The notes: generated from the sequence alone by a model not told the origin. A DNA stretch of 64,000 nt from Methylotenera sp. (GCA_030682715.1 JAUXNQ010000017.1:37742-101741), one strand, 5' to 3'; shown: positions 45,249 to 54,845, numbered from the stretch's first letter. Made by a program: numbers and translations.

Positions 45249-46232
45249 ATGAATCTATACGACTTCTTAAATCAATCTTGCGTGAAGCTAAATCACGATA
45301 GCCAGTTATCTCAGTTAATCTTCAGCATTGCTGATGCTGGCAAGCAGATTGCCGCTTTAATTGCAAAAGGCAAGCTAGCAGGCGTTACCAATAAGCTTGA
45401 TAGTATCAACGTGCAGGGCGAAGCCCAAATGCAGTTAGATATCAGTAGCCATGATATTTTCATCGATTGTTTATCAACCACTAAATTAGTGGTTGGTGCA
45501 GTGTCAGAAGAGTTGGCATCCCCTTATTACTTTGCAGACCACGCACCAGATGCCCCATATTTGGTATGCTTTGACCCGCTTGATGGTTCTTCAAATGTTG
45601 CATTCGATGGTGTGGTTGGTTCCATTTTCTCTGTATTCCCCGCACCACTAAATGCTGAGCGCAGTGAAGCAATGTTTTTGCAACAAGGCATTCATCAGAT
45701 TGCCGCGGGATATGTGTTGTATGGACCTACGACCATGCTAGTGATTTCAGTAGGGGATGGCACGCATGCTTTTACCTTAGATCCAGATACACAAGTTTTT
45801 GAATTAACGCACCCTGATTTAAAAATTCCCACAGATTATCCAGAGTTTGCAATTAACGCCAGTCGGCAACGATTTTGGGAGGTGCCGATGCAGCAATATA
45901 TTGCTGACTGTATGGCTGGTGAAGAAGGTGTTCGGCAATCTAATTTTAATATGCGATGGATGGCTAGCATGGTGGCGGATATCCACCGTATATTAATGCG
46001 AGGGGGCGTATTCCTTTATCCAAAAGATCGCCAAGTAACAGATAGCGCAGGTCGGTTAAGATTATTATACGAAGTGAGCCCGATGAGTATGTTGATTGTG
46101 CAGGCGGGCGGGAAAGCCAGTACAGGTCGTGCAGCTGTGTTGGACTTACAACCGACACAGATTCATCAGCGTGTGCCTGCTATATTAGGGTCTATCAATG
46201 AAGTCGATTTAATAGAGCAGTATCACCAATAG
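45249..46232 (+). CDS. fbp: Fructose-1,6-bisphosphatase class I
   Basis: Fbp hydrolyses fructose-1,6-bisphosphate to fructose-6-phosphate, the gluconeogenic step and part of ribulose monophosphate cycle variants. The 327-residue class I protein has the EELASPYYF metal site, CFDPLDGSSNVAFDGVVGSI (about 97-116), and GGVFLYPKDRQ with LLYEVSPMSMLIVQAGGKAS toward the C-terminus. It heads fbp-fba-tpiA, all rightward with short gaps, so triose phosphates are carried up to hexose phosphate by one transcript. Confidence 0.96.
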   Translation: MNLYDFLNQSCVKLNHDSQLSQLIFSIADAGKQIAALIAKGKLAGVTNKLDSINVQGEAQMQLDISSHDIFIDCLSTTKLVVGAVSEELASPYYFADHAPDAPYLVCFDPLDGSSNVAFDGVVGSIFSVFPAPLNAERSEAMFLQQGIHQIAAGYVLYGPTTMLVISVGDGTHAFTLDPDTQVFELTHPDLKIPTDYPEFAINASRQRFWEVPMQQYIADCMAGEEGVRQSNFNMRWMASMVADIHRILMRGGVFLYPKDRQVTDSAGRLRLLYEVSPMSMLIVQAGGKASTGRAAVLDLQPTQIHQRVPAILGSINEVDLIEQYHQ

Positions 46233-46272
46233 TAAACGTTTTGAACACTGAGTTATCATTAAAGGACACGCT

Positions 46273-47316
46273 ATGGCGATGATATCTTTAAGGCAGTTAT
46301 TAGATCATGCCGCCGAGCATGACTATGGTTTGCCTGCATTTAATATCAATAATATGGAACAGATACACTCGATTCTGCTGGCCGCAAACGAGGTAGATAG
46401 TCCTGTTATTTTACAAGCTTCTGCTGGTGCTCGTGGTTATGCGGGTGAACCCTTTTTAAGAAAAATGGTTGAGGCCGCGATTGAGCAATACCCACATATC
46501 CCTATTTGTATGCATCAAGATCACGGTGCATCACCTGCGGTGTGCCAAATGGCTATTCGGAGCGGATTCTCAAGTGTGATGATGGATGGGTCTTTATTGG
46601 CTGATGCCAAGACCCCTGCGAGCTATGAATATAATGTGGATGTAACTAAGCGCGTAGTTGAGTTTGCACATGCTGTGGGTGTTTCTGTGGAGGGTGAGTT
46701 AGGTTGTTTAGGTTCGTTAGAAACTGGGCAGGCAGGTGATGAAGATGGCAGTGGTGCGGCTGGGATTTTGAACGAATCGCAATTGCTGACAGACCCTGAT
46801 GAGGCCGCCGCCTTTGTAGCTGCCACTAAAGTTGATGCCTTAGCCATTGCCATCGGAACCAGCCACGGCGCTTATAAATTCAGCAGACCACCTACAGGAG
46901 ATACACTTGCTATTGATCGTATTAAAGCGATTCATGCGCGCATCCCTGATACGCATTTAGTGATGCATGGTTCATCCAGTGTTTCTCAAGACTCATTGGA
47001 GATGATTCGGAAATATGGCGGGAAAATTAAAGAAACCTATGGGGTGCCCGTATCGCAAATTGTAGAAGGCATTAAAAATGGCGTGAGAAAAGTGAATATA
47101 GATACGGATATACGCTTAGCCATGACCGCTGCAATTAGAGAAAGTATGGCATTGCATCCAGAGGATTTTGATCCACGTATTTATTTTAAATCTGCCATCT
47201 TGGCAGCACAGCAATTATGTAAAGATCGTTTCGAAGCATTTGGAAGCGCAGGGCGCGCCAGCCAGATTAAAGTGGTTTCAATGGAGCAGATGGCTGCGCG
47301 CTACATTAAGGATTAA
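46273..47316 (+). CDS. fba: Fructose-bisphosphate aldolase class II
   Basis: A zinc-dependent aldolase joining dihydroxyacetone phosphate and glyceraldehyde-3-phosphate. The 347-residue protein has [20 protein letters not shown], the metal and catalytic segment [18 protein letters not shown] (His ligands, about 80), [27 protein letters not shown] (His ligand), [11 protein letters not shown] and the [14 protein letters not shown] phosphate-binding motif. The long form is of the calvin-cycle (CbbA) type. It lies 40 bp after fbp and only 3 bp before tpiA. Confidence 0.96.
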   Translation: MAMISLRQLLDHAAEHDYGLPAFNINNMEQIHSILLAANEVDSPVILQASAGARGYAGEPFLRKMVEAAIEQYPHIPICMHQDHGASPAVCQMAIRSGFSSVMMDGSLLADAKTPASYEYNVDVTKRVVEFAHAVGVSVEGELGCLGSLETGQAGDEDGSGAAGILNESQLLTDPDEAAAFVAATKVDALAIAIGTSHGAYKFSRPPTGDTLAIDRIKAIHARIPDTHLVMHGSSSVSQDSLEMIRKYGGKIKETYGVPVSQIVEGIKNGVRKVNIDTDIRLAMTAAIRESMALHPEDFDPRIYFKSAILAAQQLCKDRFEAFGSAGRASQIKVVSMEQMAARYIKD

Positions 47317-47319
47317 TCA

Positions 47320-48129
47320 ATGAACAATTCGCGGCGAGGCCTGATTGTAGGCAATTGGAAACTGCACGGAACCCTTGCAGGAAACCATGCTTTATTGTTA
47401 CAACTAAAAGCCAACTTTAAAGATTTGAATGCGGTAGATTTTGCAGTATGTTTACCTTATGTGTATCTCTTTCAAGCACAACAACTACTGACTGGCAGTA
47501 ATATTCTGTGGGGGTCGCAGAATGTGAGCCAGTATGATGAGGGCGCCTACACCTCTTGCATTTCAGCCGCGATGATTGCGGAATTCGGCTGTCGGTATGT
47601 GATTCTTGCGCACTCTGAGCGCAGAATGCTAAGGCTAGAAAGTCATGAGGTGACTGCTCAGCGTCTTTTAAGAGCGCTGGAAGGTGGCTTGACGCCAATT
47701 TACTGTGTAGGCGAGGCGCAAGCTGAGCGCGATGCAGGGTTGGCAGAAGATACAGTTAAGAAGCAAGTGCTCAACATGTTACACAGCTTAGATGACCATG
47801 CGTTTGCTCTTGCCAAACAATGCAATATGGTAGTGGCCTATGAGCCAGTTTGGGCGATTGGCACAGGTCAACATGCAAGCCCGCAACAAGCACAATCAAT
47901 GCATGCTTATATTCGGCAACTGATTGCGACCAGAGCGCCTGATTTTGCAGCGCGCATACGGATTATTTATGGAGGAAGCCTAAGCGCTGATAATGCACAT
48001 GCCATGTTGCAAATGCCAGATATCGATGGCGCTTTACTAGGACGCTCTGCCCTGGTAGCAGAAGCGTTTACAGAAATTTGCCGTATCGCTAATAGTTTGT
48101 CTTTAGAAGTGCATCCGCATGAGGTCTAA
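47320..48129 (+). CDS. tpiA: Triose-phosphate isomerase
   Basis: TpiA interconverts dihydroxyacetone phosphate and glyceraldehyde-3-phosphate. The 269-residue protein, a little longer than the usual 250, has the catalytic Lys in VGNWKLHGT, His in VILAHSERRM (about 94), Glu in VVAYEPVWAIGTGQ (about 172) followed by flexible loop 6, and the C-terminal IIYGGSLSADNA and DGALLGRSAL. It is the third gene of the fbp-fba-tpiA unit; the other common place for tpiA (before secG) is not used here. Confidence 0.95.
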   Translation: MNNSRRGLIVGNWKLHGTLAGNHALLLQLKANFKDLNAVDFAVCLPYVYLFQAQQLLTGSNILWGSQNVSQYDEGAYTSCISAAMIAEFGCRYVILAHSERRMLRLESHEVTAQRLLRALEGGLTPIYCVGEAQAERDAGLAEDTVKKQVLNMLHSLDDHAFALAKQCNMVVAYEPVWAIGTGQHASPQQAQSMHAYIRQLIATRAPDFAARIRIIYGGSLSADNAHAMLQMPDIDGALLGRSALVAEAFTEICRIANSLSLEVHPHEV

Positions 48130-48166
48130 ATAGTGAACCTATAGCAATGGCTGTAGTCATTGTTAG

Positions 48167-48358
48167 ATGTATCAAATCACCCATTTCTCATTTAAAGGTA
48201 ATAAGTCTTACCTTCCCAGCAAAATGTGCGTGCAATGTGGACGCACCATGACATGGCGTAAATCATGGTCTAAAAATTGGGATTCTGTTAAATACTGTTC
48301 AACCGCATGTAAGCAAAGCGCAAAAAATGATGAGAAATTTGATCGTGATATTGGGTGA
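48167..48358 (+). CDS. DUF2256 small zinc-ribbon-like protein
   Basis: A 63-residue protein matching the DUF2256 pattern: CVQCGRTMTWRKSWSKNWD followed by VKYCSTACKQ, four Cys in two CX2-3C pairs suggesting a metal site. Function unknown; the family is repeatedly found next to cryptochrome/photolyase-like genes. Family members usually start close to the first Cys, so the first 15 or so residues here may not be translated and the exact start is unsure; no good ribosome site precedes ATG 48167. Its 3' end overlaps the photolyase gene by 32 bases in another frame, so the two are surely co-expressed. Confidence 0.75.
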   Translation: MYQITHFSFKGNKSYLPSKMCVQCGRTMTWRKSWSKNWDSVKYCSTACKQSAKNDEKFDRDIG

Positions 48359-49874
48359 TCAACTCAATCTGGATAATCCAGCATTAGAAGGATTTGACCG
48401 CGAGCAGGATGTGGTGCTGATGGTTGAGGCGAAACATGAGTCGACGCATGTATGGTCACACAAAGCGCGTATTGCATTATTTTTATCTGCGATGCGTCAT
48501 TTTGCACAAACCTTGCAAAGCCAACATTACCCTTTGCGCTATTTAAAGCTAGGTGATCATGAGCATGTTGATTTACCCAGTGCATGGTTAGCTTTGCTAT
48601 CAGAATATGACCCTCAACAAATCATCGTTTGTGAGCCAGGAGATTATCGGGTTTTAAAAGCGTTAGAGGATTGTGCCTCAACATTAAATAAACGGCTGAT
48701 TGTACGAGATGATACGTTTTTCTTATGTAGTCAGGCTGACTTTAAGCGTTGGGCTGGACAAAGTAGGCAGTTGCGCATGGAATATTTCTATCGATACATG
48801 CGCAAACGCTATCATGTGTTAATGGCGGGTGAAGAGCCTGTGGGTGGAAAGTGGAATTATGACCACGAAAACCGTAAATCCTTTAGTAAGGATGGCCCAC
48901 AAGACATTCCCGCTGTTCCCCAATTTGAAATAGATCAAATTACTCAAGCGGTTTTTGCGGATGTTGAGCGACTCTTTCCAGAGCATCCAGGCATGCTTGA
49001 TCATTTCTGTTGGCCTGTCACACGAGCCCAGGCGCTCTTATTTTTGCAACATTTCATCGCGACTAAATTAGTAGATTTTGGCGCGCATCAAGATGCAATG
49101 TGGCAAAGTGACTTAGCCTCTGGTGCATTTCTATGGCACTCATTGTTAGCTTCCTCGCTTAATTTGAAGCTACTTCACCCAAAAGAAGTGATCGAAGCGG
49201 TAGAGCAAGCTTACATGAAACATAATTTACCTTTAGCCAGCGTAGAGGGATTTATACGACAGATTCTAGGATGGCGAGAGTTTATTCGAGGCCTGTATTG
49301 GCTAGATATGCCTGCAATAGCTGAGGCTAACCACTATGCACATCAACGAGATTTACCTCATTGGTATTGGACAGGTAAAACCCATATGAACTGTATGCGT
49401 CAAACAATTACACAAACCATGCAGTATGGGTACGCACACCATATTCAACGATTAATGGTAACTGGCATGTTTGGCTTATTAGCTGAAATTGAGCCGAAAC
49501 AAGTATCCAGTTGGTATTTAGCAGTCTATGTTGATGCGGTAGATTGGGTTGAGTTGCCCAATGTGGTGGGTATGGCTTTACATGCGAACGGTGGCCGATT
49601 CACTAGCAAGCCTTACATTGCTAGCGGTGCTTATATTAAGCGCATGAGCAATTACTGTAATAGTTGCCGTTATCAGCCAGACCTGAAAACTTCTGCAAAA
49701 GCATGCCCAGTGACCACGCTATACTGGAACTTTCTTATCAAACATGAGCAGGTGTTGCTCAACAATCAAAGAACAGTGTTAATGGTTAAAAATCTTAATA
49801 GATTTAATGATGAAGAAAAGGCGTTGATTCAACAAAAAGCCCATCAGGTCTTAAACGCACTTGATGAAATTTAA
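48327..49874 (+). CDS. FeS bacterial cryptochrome/(6-4) photolyase-like protein (PhrB type)
   Basis: A 515-residue flavoprotein of the iron-sulfur bacterial cryptochrome and photolyase (FeS-BCP) group, which repair (6-4) photoproducts with light or act as photoreceptors. The N-terminal Rossmann-like domain starts NLIVILGDQLNLDNPAL; the helical FAD domain includes WREFIRGLYWLDMP and the HMNCMRQTI segment. Four Cys ligands can be placed at 356, 444, 447 and 460 (YCNSCRYQPDLKTSAKACP); their spacing (88, 3, 13) equals that known for Agrobacterium PhrB, so a [4Fe-4S] cluster is expected. It overlaps the DUF2256 gene. The frame begins ATGATG; either start is possible. Confidence 0.9.
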   Translation: MMRNLIVILGDQLNLDNPALEGFDREQDVVLMVEAKHESTHVWSHKARIALFLSAMRHFAQTLQSQHYPLRYLKLGDHEHVDLPSAWLALLSEYDPQQIIVCEPGDYRVLKALEDCASTLNKRLIVRDDTFFLCSQADFKRWAGQSRQLRMEYFYRYMRKRYHVLMAGEEPVGGKWNYDHENRKSFSKDGPQDIPAVPQFEIDQITQAVFADVERLFPEHPGMLDHFCWPVTRAQALLFLQHFIATKLVDFGAHQDAMWQSDLASGAFLWHSLLASSLNLKLLHPKEVIEAVEQAYMKHNLPLASVEGFIRQILGWREFIRGLYWLDMPAIAEANHYAHQRDLPHWYWTGKTHMNCMRQTITQTMQYGYAHHIQRLMVTGMFGLLAEIEPKQVSSWYLAVYVDAVDWVELPNVVGMALHANGGRFTSKPYIASGAYIKRMSNYCNSCRYQPDLKTSAKACPVTTLYWNFLIKHEQVLLNNQRTVLMVKNLNRFNDEEKALIQQKAHQVLNALDEI

Positions 49875-49976
49875 GTTAATATTGATGCTAGGTTGATATT
49901 GATGGCTTTTGTGAATTTTCATGATACTGTCATAATCAGCAATTATGCTGAATGAAACAATTTATTAAAAAATATC

Positions 49977-52040
49977 ATGCGTTCAGTTAACTCTCCTCTA
50001 AAACTACTCAATCGAGATATTAGTATATTAGCGTTCAACGCGCGTGTATTGAGTCTTGCACAAAACACAGAATATCCTTTGCTGGAACGTTTACGTTTCC
50101 TTTGTATCGTCTCTTCTAATCTGGATGAGTTTTTTGAAGTACGCGCCGCACCACATGTGGATGCCATGCGTGATAATGAAAAAAAGACCGATGTTAATGT
50201 ACAAAGCTATTTAGAGATTTCTAAGGCCGCACATACTTTAGTAGAAAATCAATATGAAATCTTTAATACGGATTTAATGCCAGCTTTAGCGAGTCAGGGT
50301 GTGCATCTTGTCTCTCATGGTGATCGAACTGTAGAACAAAAGCGCTGGGTTGCACGTTACTTTGAGGCTAACGTACGTCCTTTATTAGTACCTGTTGCGC
50401 TTGATCCTTCTCATCCTTTTCCGCAAGTAGCTAATAAATCACTCAACTTTATTGTGTCCTTGGGTGGTACGGATGCTTTTGGCCGCAATAATAATATCGC
50501 GATTGTGAAAGTGCCGAGGGCACTACCTCGATTAATTAAGCTGCCAAAAAACCTCAGTGGTAAGCAACAAAAGTTTGTGTCTTTATCTAGCATCATTCGT
50601 GCGCATTTAGCGAGTTTGTTCGCAGGTCGTGAAGTGCTTAGCTTCTCACAATTTAGGGTCACCCGACATTCTGACTTGGCGGTAGATGAAGAGGATGTGA
50701 AAAACCTGCGTACCGCACTCCGAAAAGGCTTGGTGCAACGACACTATGGTGAGGCTGTGAGGCTGGAAGTGTCACACGGTTGTGATGAAAAATTAGCGAA
50801 ATTGCTATTACAGCAATTTGACTTACCTAAACAGTCGCTTTACCGCGTGAATGGCTTGGTGAATTTAGCACGCTTGATGCAATTGGCCGATTTAGCTGAG
50901 GGTGATCAGCTCAAGTTTAAGCCTTATGAGCCACAAATCAGCCAGCAACTAGTGCCAAATCAATCATTTTTTTCTCAACTCAAACAGCAAGATATTCTCA
51001 TTCACCAGCCCTATGAGAGCTTTGAGTCAGTGATAGATTTCTTACGTGAAGCTGTGAATGACCCTGATGTACTTTCCATCCAGCAAACTATCTATCGCAC
51101 AGGCTCAGACCCGCGCATGCTTAAACTGCTACAAGAGGCGGTGCGTCGTGGTAAAGAGGTAATGGCCGTTGTTGAGCTAAAGGCCAGGTTTGATGAAGAG
51201 GCAAACATTAACTGGGCAGAGGACTTGGAGTCTGTCGGTGCGCAAGTGGTATATGGCATTGTGGGCTTGAAAACCCATGCAAAAATGTTACTAGTCATGC
51301 GTCGTGAGGCAGGTGGCCTTAAATATTATGGGCATGTTTCTACTGGGAACTATAACCCACGAACAGCGCGTCTCTATACAGACGTCAGCATGCTCACTTC
51401 TGACGTCCAAATTACCCGTGATATGGAGTATTTGTTTAGACATATCGCCAGCCAAGTAAAGCTACCCCGTATGCAGAAGCTACTGGTTGCACCTTTTAAT
51501 TTACACAAACAGATGCTTGCTAAGATTAGGTCAGCCGAGCTTAGTGCAAAAGCTGGGAGTGCCGCCTCCATTATTTTAAAAATGAATGCATTAACCGATG
51601 AGGCGTTAGTGAAAGCATTGGTAAAGGCAGGGCGAGCTGGTGTGCAAATTGACCTGATTCTCCGTGGTGCTTGTATTCTGCCGATTGATGCCCCTGGACT
51701 AGATGGGCGTATTCGTGTACGCTCAGTGATTGGTCGTTTGCTTGAACACTCCCGCGTATTTTATTTCAAAATTGCAGAGGTTGAGCACATGTGGCTATCC
51801 AGTGCGGACTGGATGAATCGTAATATGATGCGTCGCGTTGAAATTGCATGGCCAATTACGGATGCAAAAAATCGTGCGCGTATCTTACATGAGTGTTGCC
51901 AAATGTATTTGGACGATAATCATGATGCGTGGATATTAAATGCAGATGGTACTTATCAGCCTATTACTAGGGCTAAGTCTAATGAGACTGCTCGTGTTTA
52001 TAGCGCACAGCTACAATTGTTGCAGAAATATTCTGATTAA
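49977..52040 (+). CDS. ppk: Polyphosphate kinase 1
   Basis: Ppk1 polymerises the gamma-phosphate of ATP into polyphosphate at the inner membrane. The 687-residue protein has the N-terminal FNARVLSLAQNTEYPLLER, DEFFEVRAA, the phospholipase-D-like core with the likely phospho-His in GLKTHAKMLLVMRR (about 435) and the second His in LLEHSRVFYFK (about 585), and STGNYNPRTARLYTD and WLSSADWMNRNM. The ATG follows an A/T-rich region with weak ribosome site. sixA follows 20 bp later; ppx is 2.9 kb away on the other strand. Confidence 0.96.
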   Translation: MRSVNSPLKLLNRDISILAFNARVLSLAQNTEYPLLERLRFLCIVSSNLDEFFEVRAAPHVDAMRDNEKKTDVNVQSYLEISKAAHTLVENQYEIFNTDLMPALASQGVHLVSHGDRTVEQKRWVARYFEANVRPLLVPVALDPSHPFPQVANKSLNFIVSLGGTDAFGRNNNIAIVKVPRALPRLIKLPKNLSGKQQKFVSLSSIIRAHLASLFAGREVLSFSQFRVTRHSDLAVDEEDVKNLRTALRKGLVQRHYGEAVRLEVSHGCDEKLAKLLLQQFDLPKQSLYRVNGLVNLARLMQLADLAEGDQLKFKPYEPQISQQLVPNQSFFSQLKQQDILIHQPYESFESVIDFLREAVNDPDVLSIQQTIYRTGSDPRMLKLLQEAVRRGKEVMAVVELKARFDEEANINWAEDLESVGAQVVYGIVGLKTHAKMLLVMRREAGGLKYYGHVSTGNYNPRTARLYTDVSMLTSDVQITRDMEYLFRHIASQVKLPRMQKLLVAPFNLHKQMLAKIRSAELSAKAGSAASIILKMNALTDEALVKALVKAGRAGVQIDLILRGACILPIDAPGLDGRIRVRSVIGRLLEHSRVFYFKIAEVEHMWLSSADWMNRNMMRRVEIAWPITDAKNRARILHECCQMYLDDNHDAWILNADGTYQPITRAKSNETARVYSAQLQLLQKYSD

Positions 52041-52060
52041 CTAAATCATTTAACTGAATC

Positions 52061-52534
52061 ATGGCAAATTTAATTATTTGGCGGCATGCCGAAGCTGAAG
52101 TGCAAAGTGAAACAGGTCACGATAGTGACCGTGCATTAACCAAACGTGGCTATAAAGATGCCGCTAAAATTGCCAAATGGCTTCATAAGCATATGCCTGA
52201 TCATGTTGAGCTACTTTGCAGCCCAGCACGCCGTTGTTTTCAAACTGCACAAGCTTTGCGTGATATAAACCATGTGGAAATTAAGGTGTCTGATTTTTTA
52301 AGTGTAGATAGTAATGTTGCGGGTATCGTTAAAGAAATATCAAATAAAAATGAGTCGCAAACGATATTAATAGTAGGGCACCAGCCTAATCTTGGGCTGT
52401 TAATCAGTAAACTTTTAGCGTTAGATGAAAGTGCATGCTTAGTCAAAAAAGGTGCTGTTTGGTGGTTAAAGCAACGTAAAGTAGGTCATTCGTCACATTA
52501 CTATATTCATACGGTTATGCAGCCCAACTTTTAA
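52061..52534 (+). CDS. sixA: SixA-type phosphohistidine phosphatase
   Basis: A 157-residue histidine phosphatase of the phosphoglycerate mutase-like fold. The catalytic RHG motif appears as IIWRHAEAEVQS, and the second half-site as LLCSPARRCFQTAQAL and ILIVGHQPNLGLL. SixA proteins dephosphorylate phosphohistidine, for example on phosphotransferase proteins. Here it follows ppk by 20 bp and is probably co-transcribed; a role related to phosphohistidine chemistry near ppk is an inference only. Confidence 0.9.
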   Translation: MANLIIWRHAEAEVQSETGHDSDRALTKRGYKDAAKIAKWLHKHMPDHVELLCSPARRCFQTAQALRDINHVEIKVSDFLSVDSNVAGIVKEISNKNESQTILIVGHQPNLGLLISKLLALDESACLVKKGAVWWLKQRKVGHSSHYYIHTVMQPNF

Positions 52535-52780
52535 ATTGGCAAGACGTTCATTTCTTAGCATTTACATCGGTACGAGTTGCGGATTTTATATGTGAGCTAA
52601 CTAATATACACTAATGTTTAACTGTGTTAACTTAGCGCTATAGGCATATTATGACACATGTGATTAATGATCTTAATAGCTGTCCTATTGATACCATTTC
52701 AGTGAGCTAAAAGATTTAAAATGTCTTTCTAACTAAATTTTATGGATGTTTCGAAATTTTAATGATAAGGAGTACTTACT

Positions 52781-53176
52781 ATGGTTTTGGTTAAACGTTT
52801 TTTCAGTGCCTTTCTTGCGGCTTCAATTTTATTTACAGGGTCTATTCAAACAGTGCAAGCTGCAATGATTAGTTCAGAGCAAGTGGCCGAGCAAGCTTTT
52901 ACAGGGTCTGCTGATCAAGATCGTGCACGTATTATTACTGCATTGTCGCGTGAGGATGTTCAGGTTGCCTTAGTTGAACGTGGTATTGATCCAGTACAAG
53001 CGCGTGAGCGTGTTGCGTCTTTAACGGACGAAGAAGCGAGTGCAATGGCCTCACAAATTGAAAATGCACCTGCTGGCGGTATTATTGGTGCGATTGTATT
53101 AGTGTTCCTCGTGTTGTTGTTAACTGATATTTTGGGCTTTACTAAAATCTTCCCATTCACACGTTCTGTTCGTTAA
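52781..53176 (+). CDS. PA2779-like small exported membrane protein
   Basis: A 131-residue protein of the PA2779 type. It has a signal peptide (about 1-27, ending TVQAA), a helical, acidic periplasmic segment with ALSREDVQVALVERGIDP and ASLTDEEASAMASQIENAPAG, and a C-terminal transmembrane helix (about 98-115) with a basic tail. AAGGAG lies upstream of the ATG. Function is unknown. It is always found next to a PA2778-type C39-like peptidase, here 45 bp downstream, suggesting a paired role in processing or transport of some peptide (inference). Confidence 0.82.
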   Translation: MVLVKRFFSAFLAASILFTGSIQTVQAAMISSEQVAEQAFTGSADQDRARIITALSREDVQVALVERGIDPVQARERVASLTDEEASAMASQIENAPAGGIIGAIVLVFLVLLLTDILGFTKIFPFTRSVR

Positions 53177-53221
53177 TCATCAAGCGCATTTAGCTTAAGA
53201 TTGTTTAGATTGGTAGCCAGC

Positions 53222-54169
53222 ATGTTTCGTAAAGGACTCATGCTGGCTTTCTTTTTGTTGCTGAACGCATGTGCTGCAACGGGTGTACGTGAGACGGTAC
53301 AAAATAAAGAACTACCCAGGCAGCATGAACTGACTGAAACCCCATTTTTCCCTCAAGACTTATATCATTGCGGTCCAGCCGCATTGGCAACTGCACTCAA
53401 TGCGGTTGATATCCGTGTTACACCAAATCAACTGGTGCCAGAAGTGTACATCCCAGCACGTCAAGGTAGCCTCCAAATTGAAATGTTGGCCGCGGCACGT
53501 AGGCATGGTGCCTTATCTGTCAAAGTTGCACCGAAGCTAGATGCTGTTTTGAAAGAAGTTGCTGCAGGAAATGTAGTGGTAGTGATGCAAAATTTAGGTC
53601 TATCATGGGCCCCATCTTGGCATTATGCCGTAGTGGTTGGCTATCATCTTGACCAAGAAAAAATCTGGTTACGCTCTGGGACGTTTGAGCGGTTTGAAAT
53701 GACATTAAGTACGTTTCAGCGAACTTGGGCACGCAGTGAGCATTGGGCTTTTGTTGCATTAAAGCCAGGTAGCTTACCTGCGGGCGATAACCCAGATGCC
53801 GTTGCTAAGGCAATCGTCGCTTTCGAAAAAAATTCAAATAAGCAAGACGCTTATTTATCTTATGATGCTGCTGTTAAACGGTGGTCCAATCATTTGGTAT
53901 TGCTGATGGGGCTTGGTAACAGTGCCTATGCACTAGAAAATTATAAACAGGCTACCAGTGCTTTTCGTGATGCAACGATTGCACATCCTGATTCAGCCGC
54001 AGCTCACAATAATTTAGCCAATATGCTGTTGATGCAAGGAGATGCAAGCGCTGCCAAACTTGCCGCAGAAAACGCCCTGCAGTTAGCTGGTGCCGACCCA
54101 GGAATGCGGGTGCAAATTTTAAAAACGATTGAAGAGATAAACGCTTACAAGCTTAAAAATCCGCAATAG
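53222..54169 (+). CDS. PA2778-type lipoprotein with C39-like cysteine peptidase domain and TPR repeats
   Basis: A 315-residue precursor. The N-terminal signal has a lipobox-like LLLNAC, so lipid attachment near residue 17 is likely. The papain-like C39 domain (about 45-190) has the catalytic Cys in LYHCGPAALATALN and His in SWHYAVVVGYH; the Asn/Asp after it is less clear. From about 210 to the end are TPR-like repeats including AAAHNNLANMLLMQGDASAA. Such domains cut leader peptides after double glycines in ABC transporters, but no transporter is here. ATG 53222 is chosen because the signal peptide begins there; the frame opens seven codons earlier with TTG. Pairs with the preceding PA2779 gene. 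Confidence 0.85.
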   Translation: MFRKGLMLAFFLLLNACAATGVRETVQNKELPRQHELTETPFFPQDLYHCGPAALATALNAVDIRVTPNQLVPEVYIPARQGSLQIEMLAAARRHGALSVKVAPKLDAVLKEVAAGNVVVVMQNLGLSWAPSWHYAVVVGYHLDQEKIWLRSGTFERFEMTLSTFQRTWARSEHWAFVALKPGSLPAGDNPDAVAKAIVAFEKNSNKQDAYLSYDAAVKRWSNHLVLLMGLGNSAYALENYKQATSAFRDATIAHPDSAAAHNNLANMLLMQGDASAAKLAAENALQLAGADPGMRVQILKTIEEINAYKLKNPQ

Positions 54170-54305
54170 TTAAATTTGATATAACCATACTCAGGTAACC
54201 GCCAGGTCAATGCTGTGCTAGTTGTTACTCGTTATGGGTACTTAAACGGGTAATGATGAATTATGCTAATTGAAGCATGTATTTCATCTTTAAACTTATC
54301 TTACA

Positions 54306-54348
54306 TCGCGCAATTGATGTGGGTTTGAATCTGTTGCCAATTGCGCGA
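54306..54348. terminator. 11-bp inverted repeat between convergent genes
   Basis: TCGCGCAATTG (54306-54316) and CAATTGCGCGA (54338-54348) are perfect inverted copies with a 21-bp loop, in the 200 bp between the convergent PA2778-type gene and the RHH gene. Placement suggests a shared terminator; the T-run is poor on both sides. Confidence 0.45.
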
Positions 54349-54369
54349 CATACGCCAAACTATTTCAGT

Positions 54370-54834
54370 TTATTTCTTTTTAGGTCTGCCAGTTTTAATT
54401 GCAGGCACTTTGCTCATAGCAGCTTTCAATGCTGCATCTGTCATAGCACTTAATTGCATGATGCCAGCGCGTAGTAGCTCACTTTTTTTGGCAGGTTGTC
54501 CTAATTTAGTCAGGCGCTCTTTTAATACAGAAAATTGTGCGTATTCTGTTTTTGGCATTGTGAAGCTATCACGCTCCATTTTTAATTTTTGTGTTTTCTC
54601 TTTAACCACTTTTATTTTTTCAGTTTTTTTCGTGACAGCAACAGCTACTTTTACTGGGGTCTTATTTGCAGGTGTAGTTTTTACCGCAACTGGTTTTGTG
54701 GTCGTTGGTTTGGTGGTTGGTGTGGTTTTTGCAATGGGTTTGCTATCGGTCTTTGCTGGTGTTGCGCTCGCAACCTCAGTTTTTTGTGTAGATGGTTTTA
54801 ACGCTTCAGCTTTAGGTGTGTTGGTTTTTGACAT
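54370..54834 (-). CDS. Putative ribbon-helix-helix DNA-binding protein with Lys/Thr/Pro-rich tail
   Basis: A 154-residue basic protein. Residues 1-85 are low complexity (Lys, Thr, Pro, Ala, with TTKPTTTKPVAVKTTP-like repeats), reminiscent of histone-H1/AlgP-type tails. Residues 88-150 look like a ribbon-helix-helix domain: strand RDSFTMPKTEY, helix AQFSVLKERLTKLG, helix KKSELLRAGIMQLSAM, then DAALKAAMSKVP and a basic GRPKKK end. It probably binds DNA non-specifically through the tail and specifically through the RHH part. GGAG lies about eight bases before the ATG. A 35-bp palindrome abuts that ribosome site and is a candidate operator for autoregulation. It is downstream of ppx on the same strand. 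Confidence 0.75.
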   Translation of the reverse strand: MSKTNTPKAEALKPSTQKTEVASATPAKTDSKPIAKTTPTTKPTTTKPVAVKTTPANKTPVKVAVAVTKKTEKIKVVKEKTQKLKMERDSFTMPKTEYAQFSVLKERLTKLGQPAKKSELLRAGIMQLSAMTDAALKAAMSKVPAIKTGRPKKK

Positions 54835-54845
54835 GGCTTTGCTCC

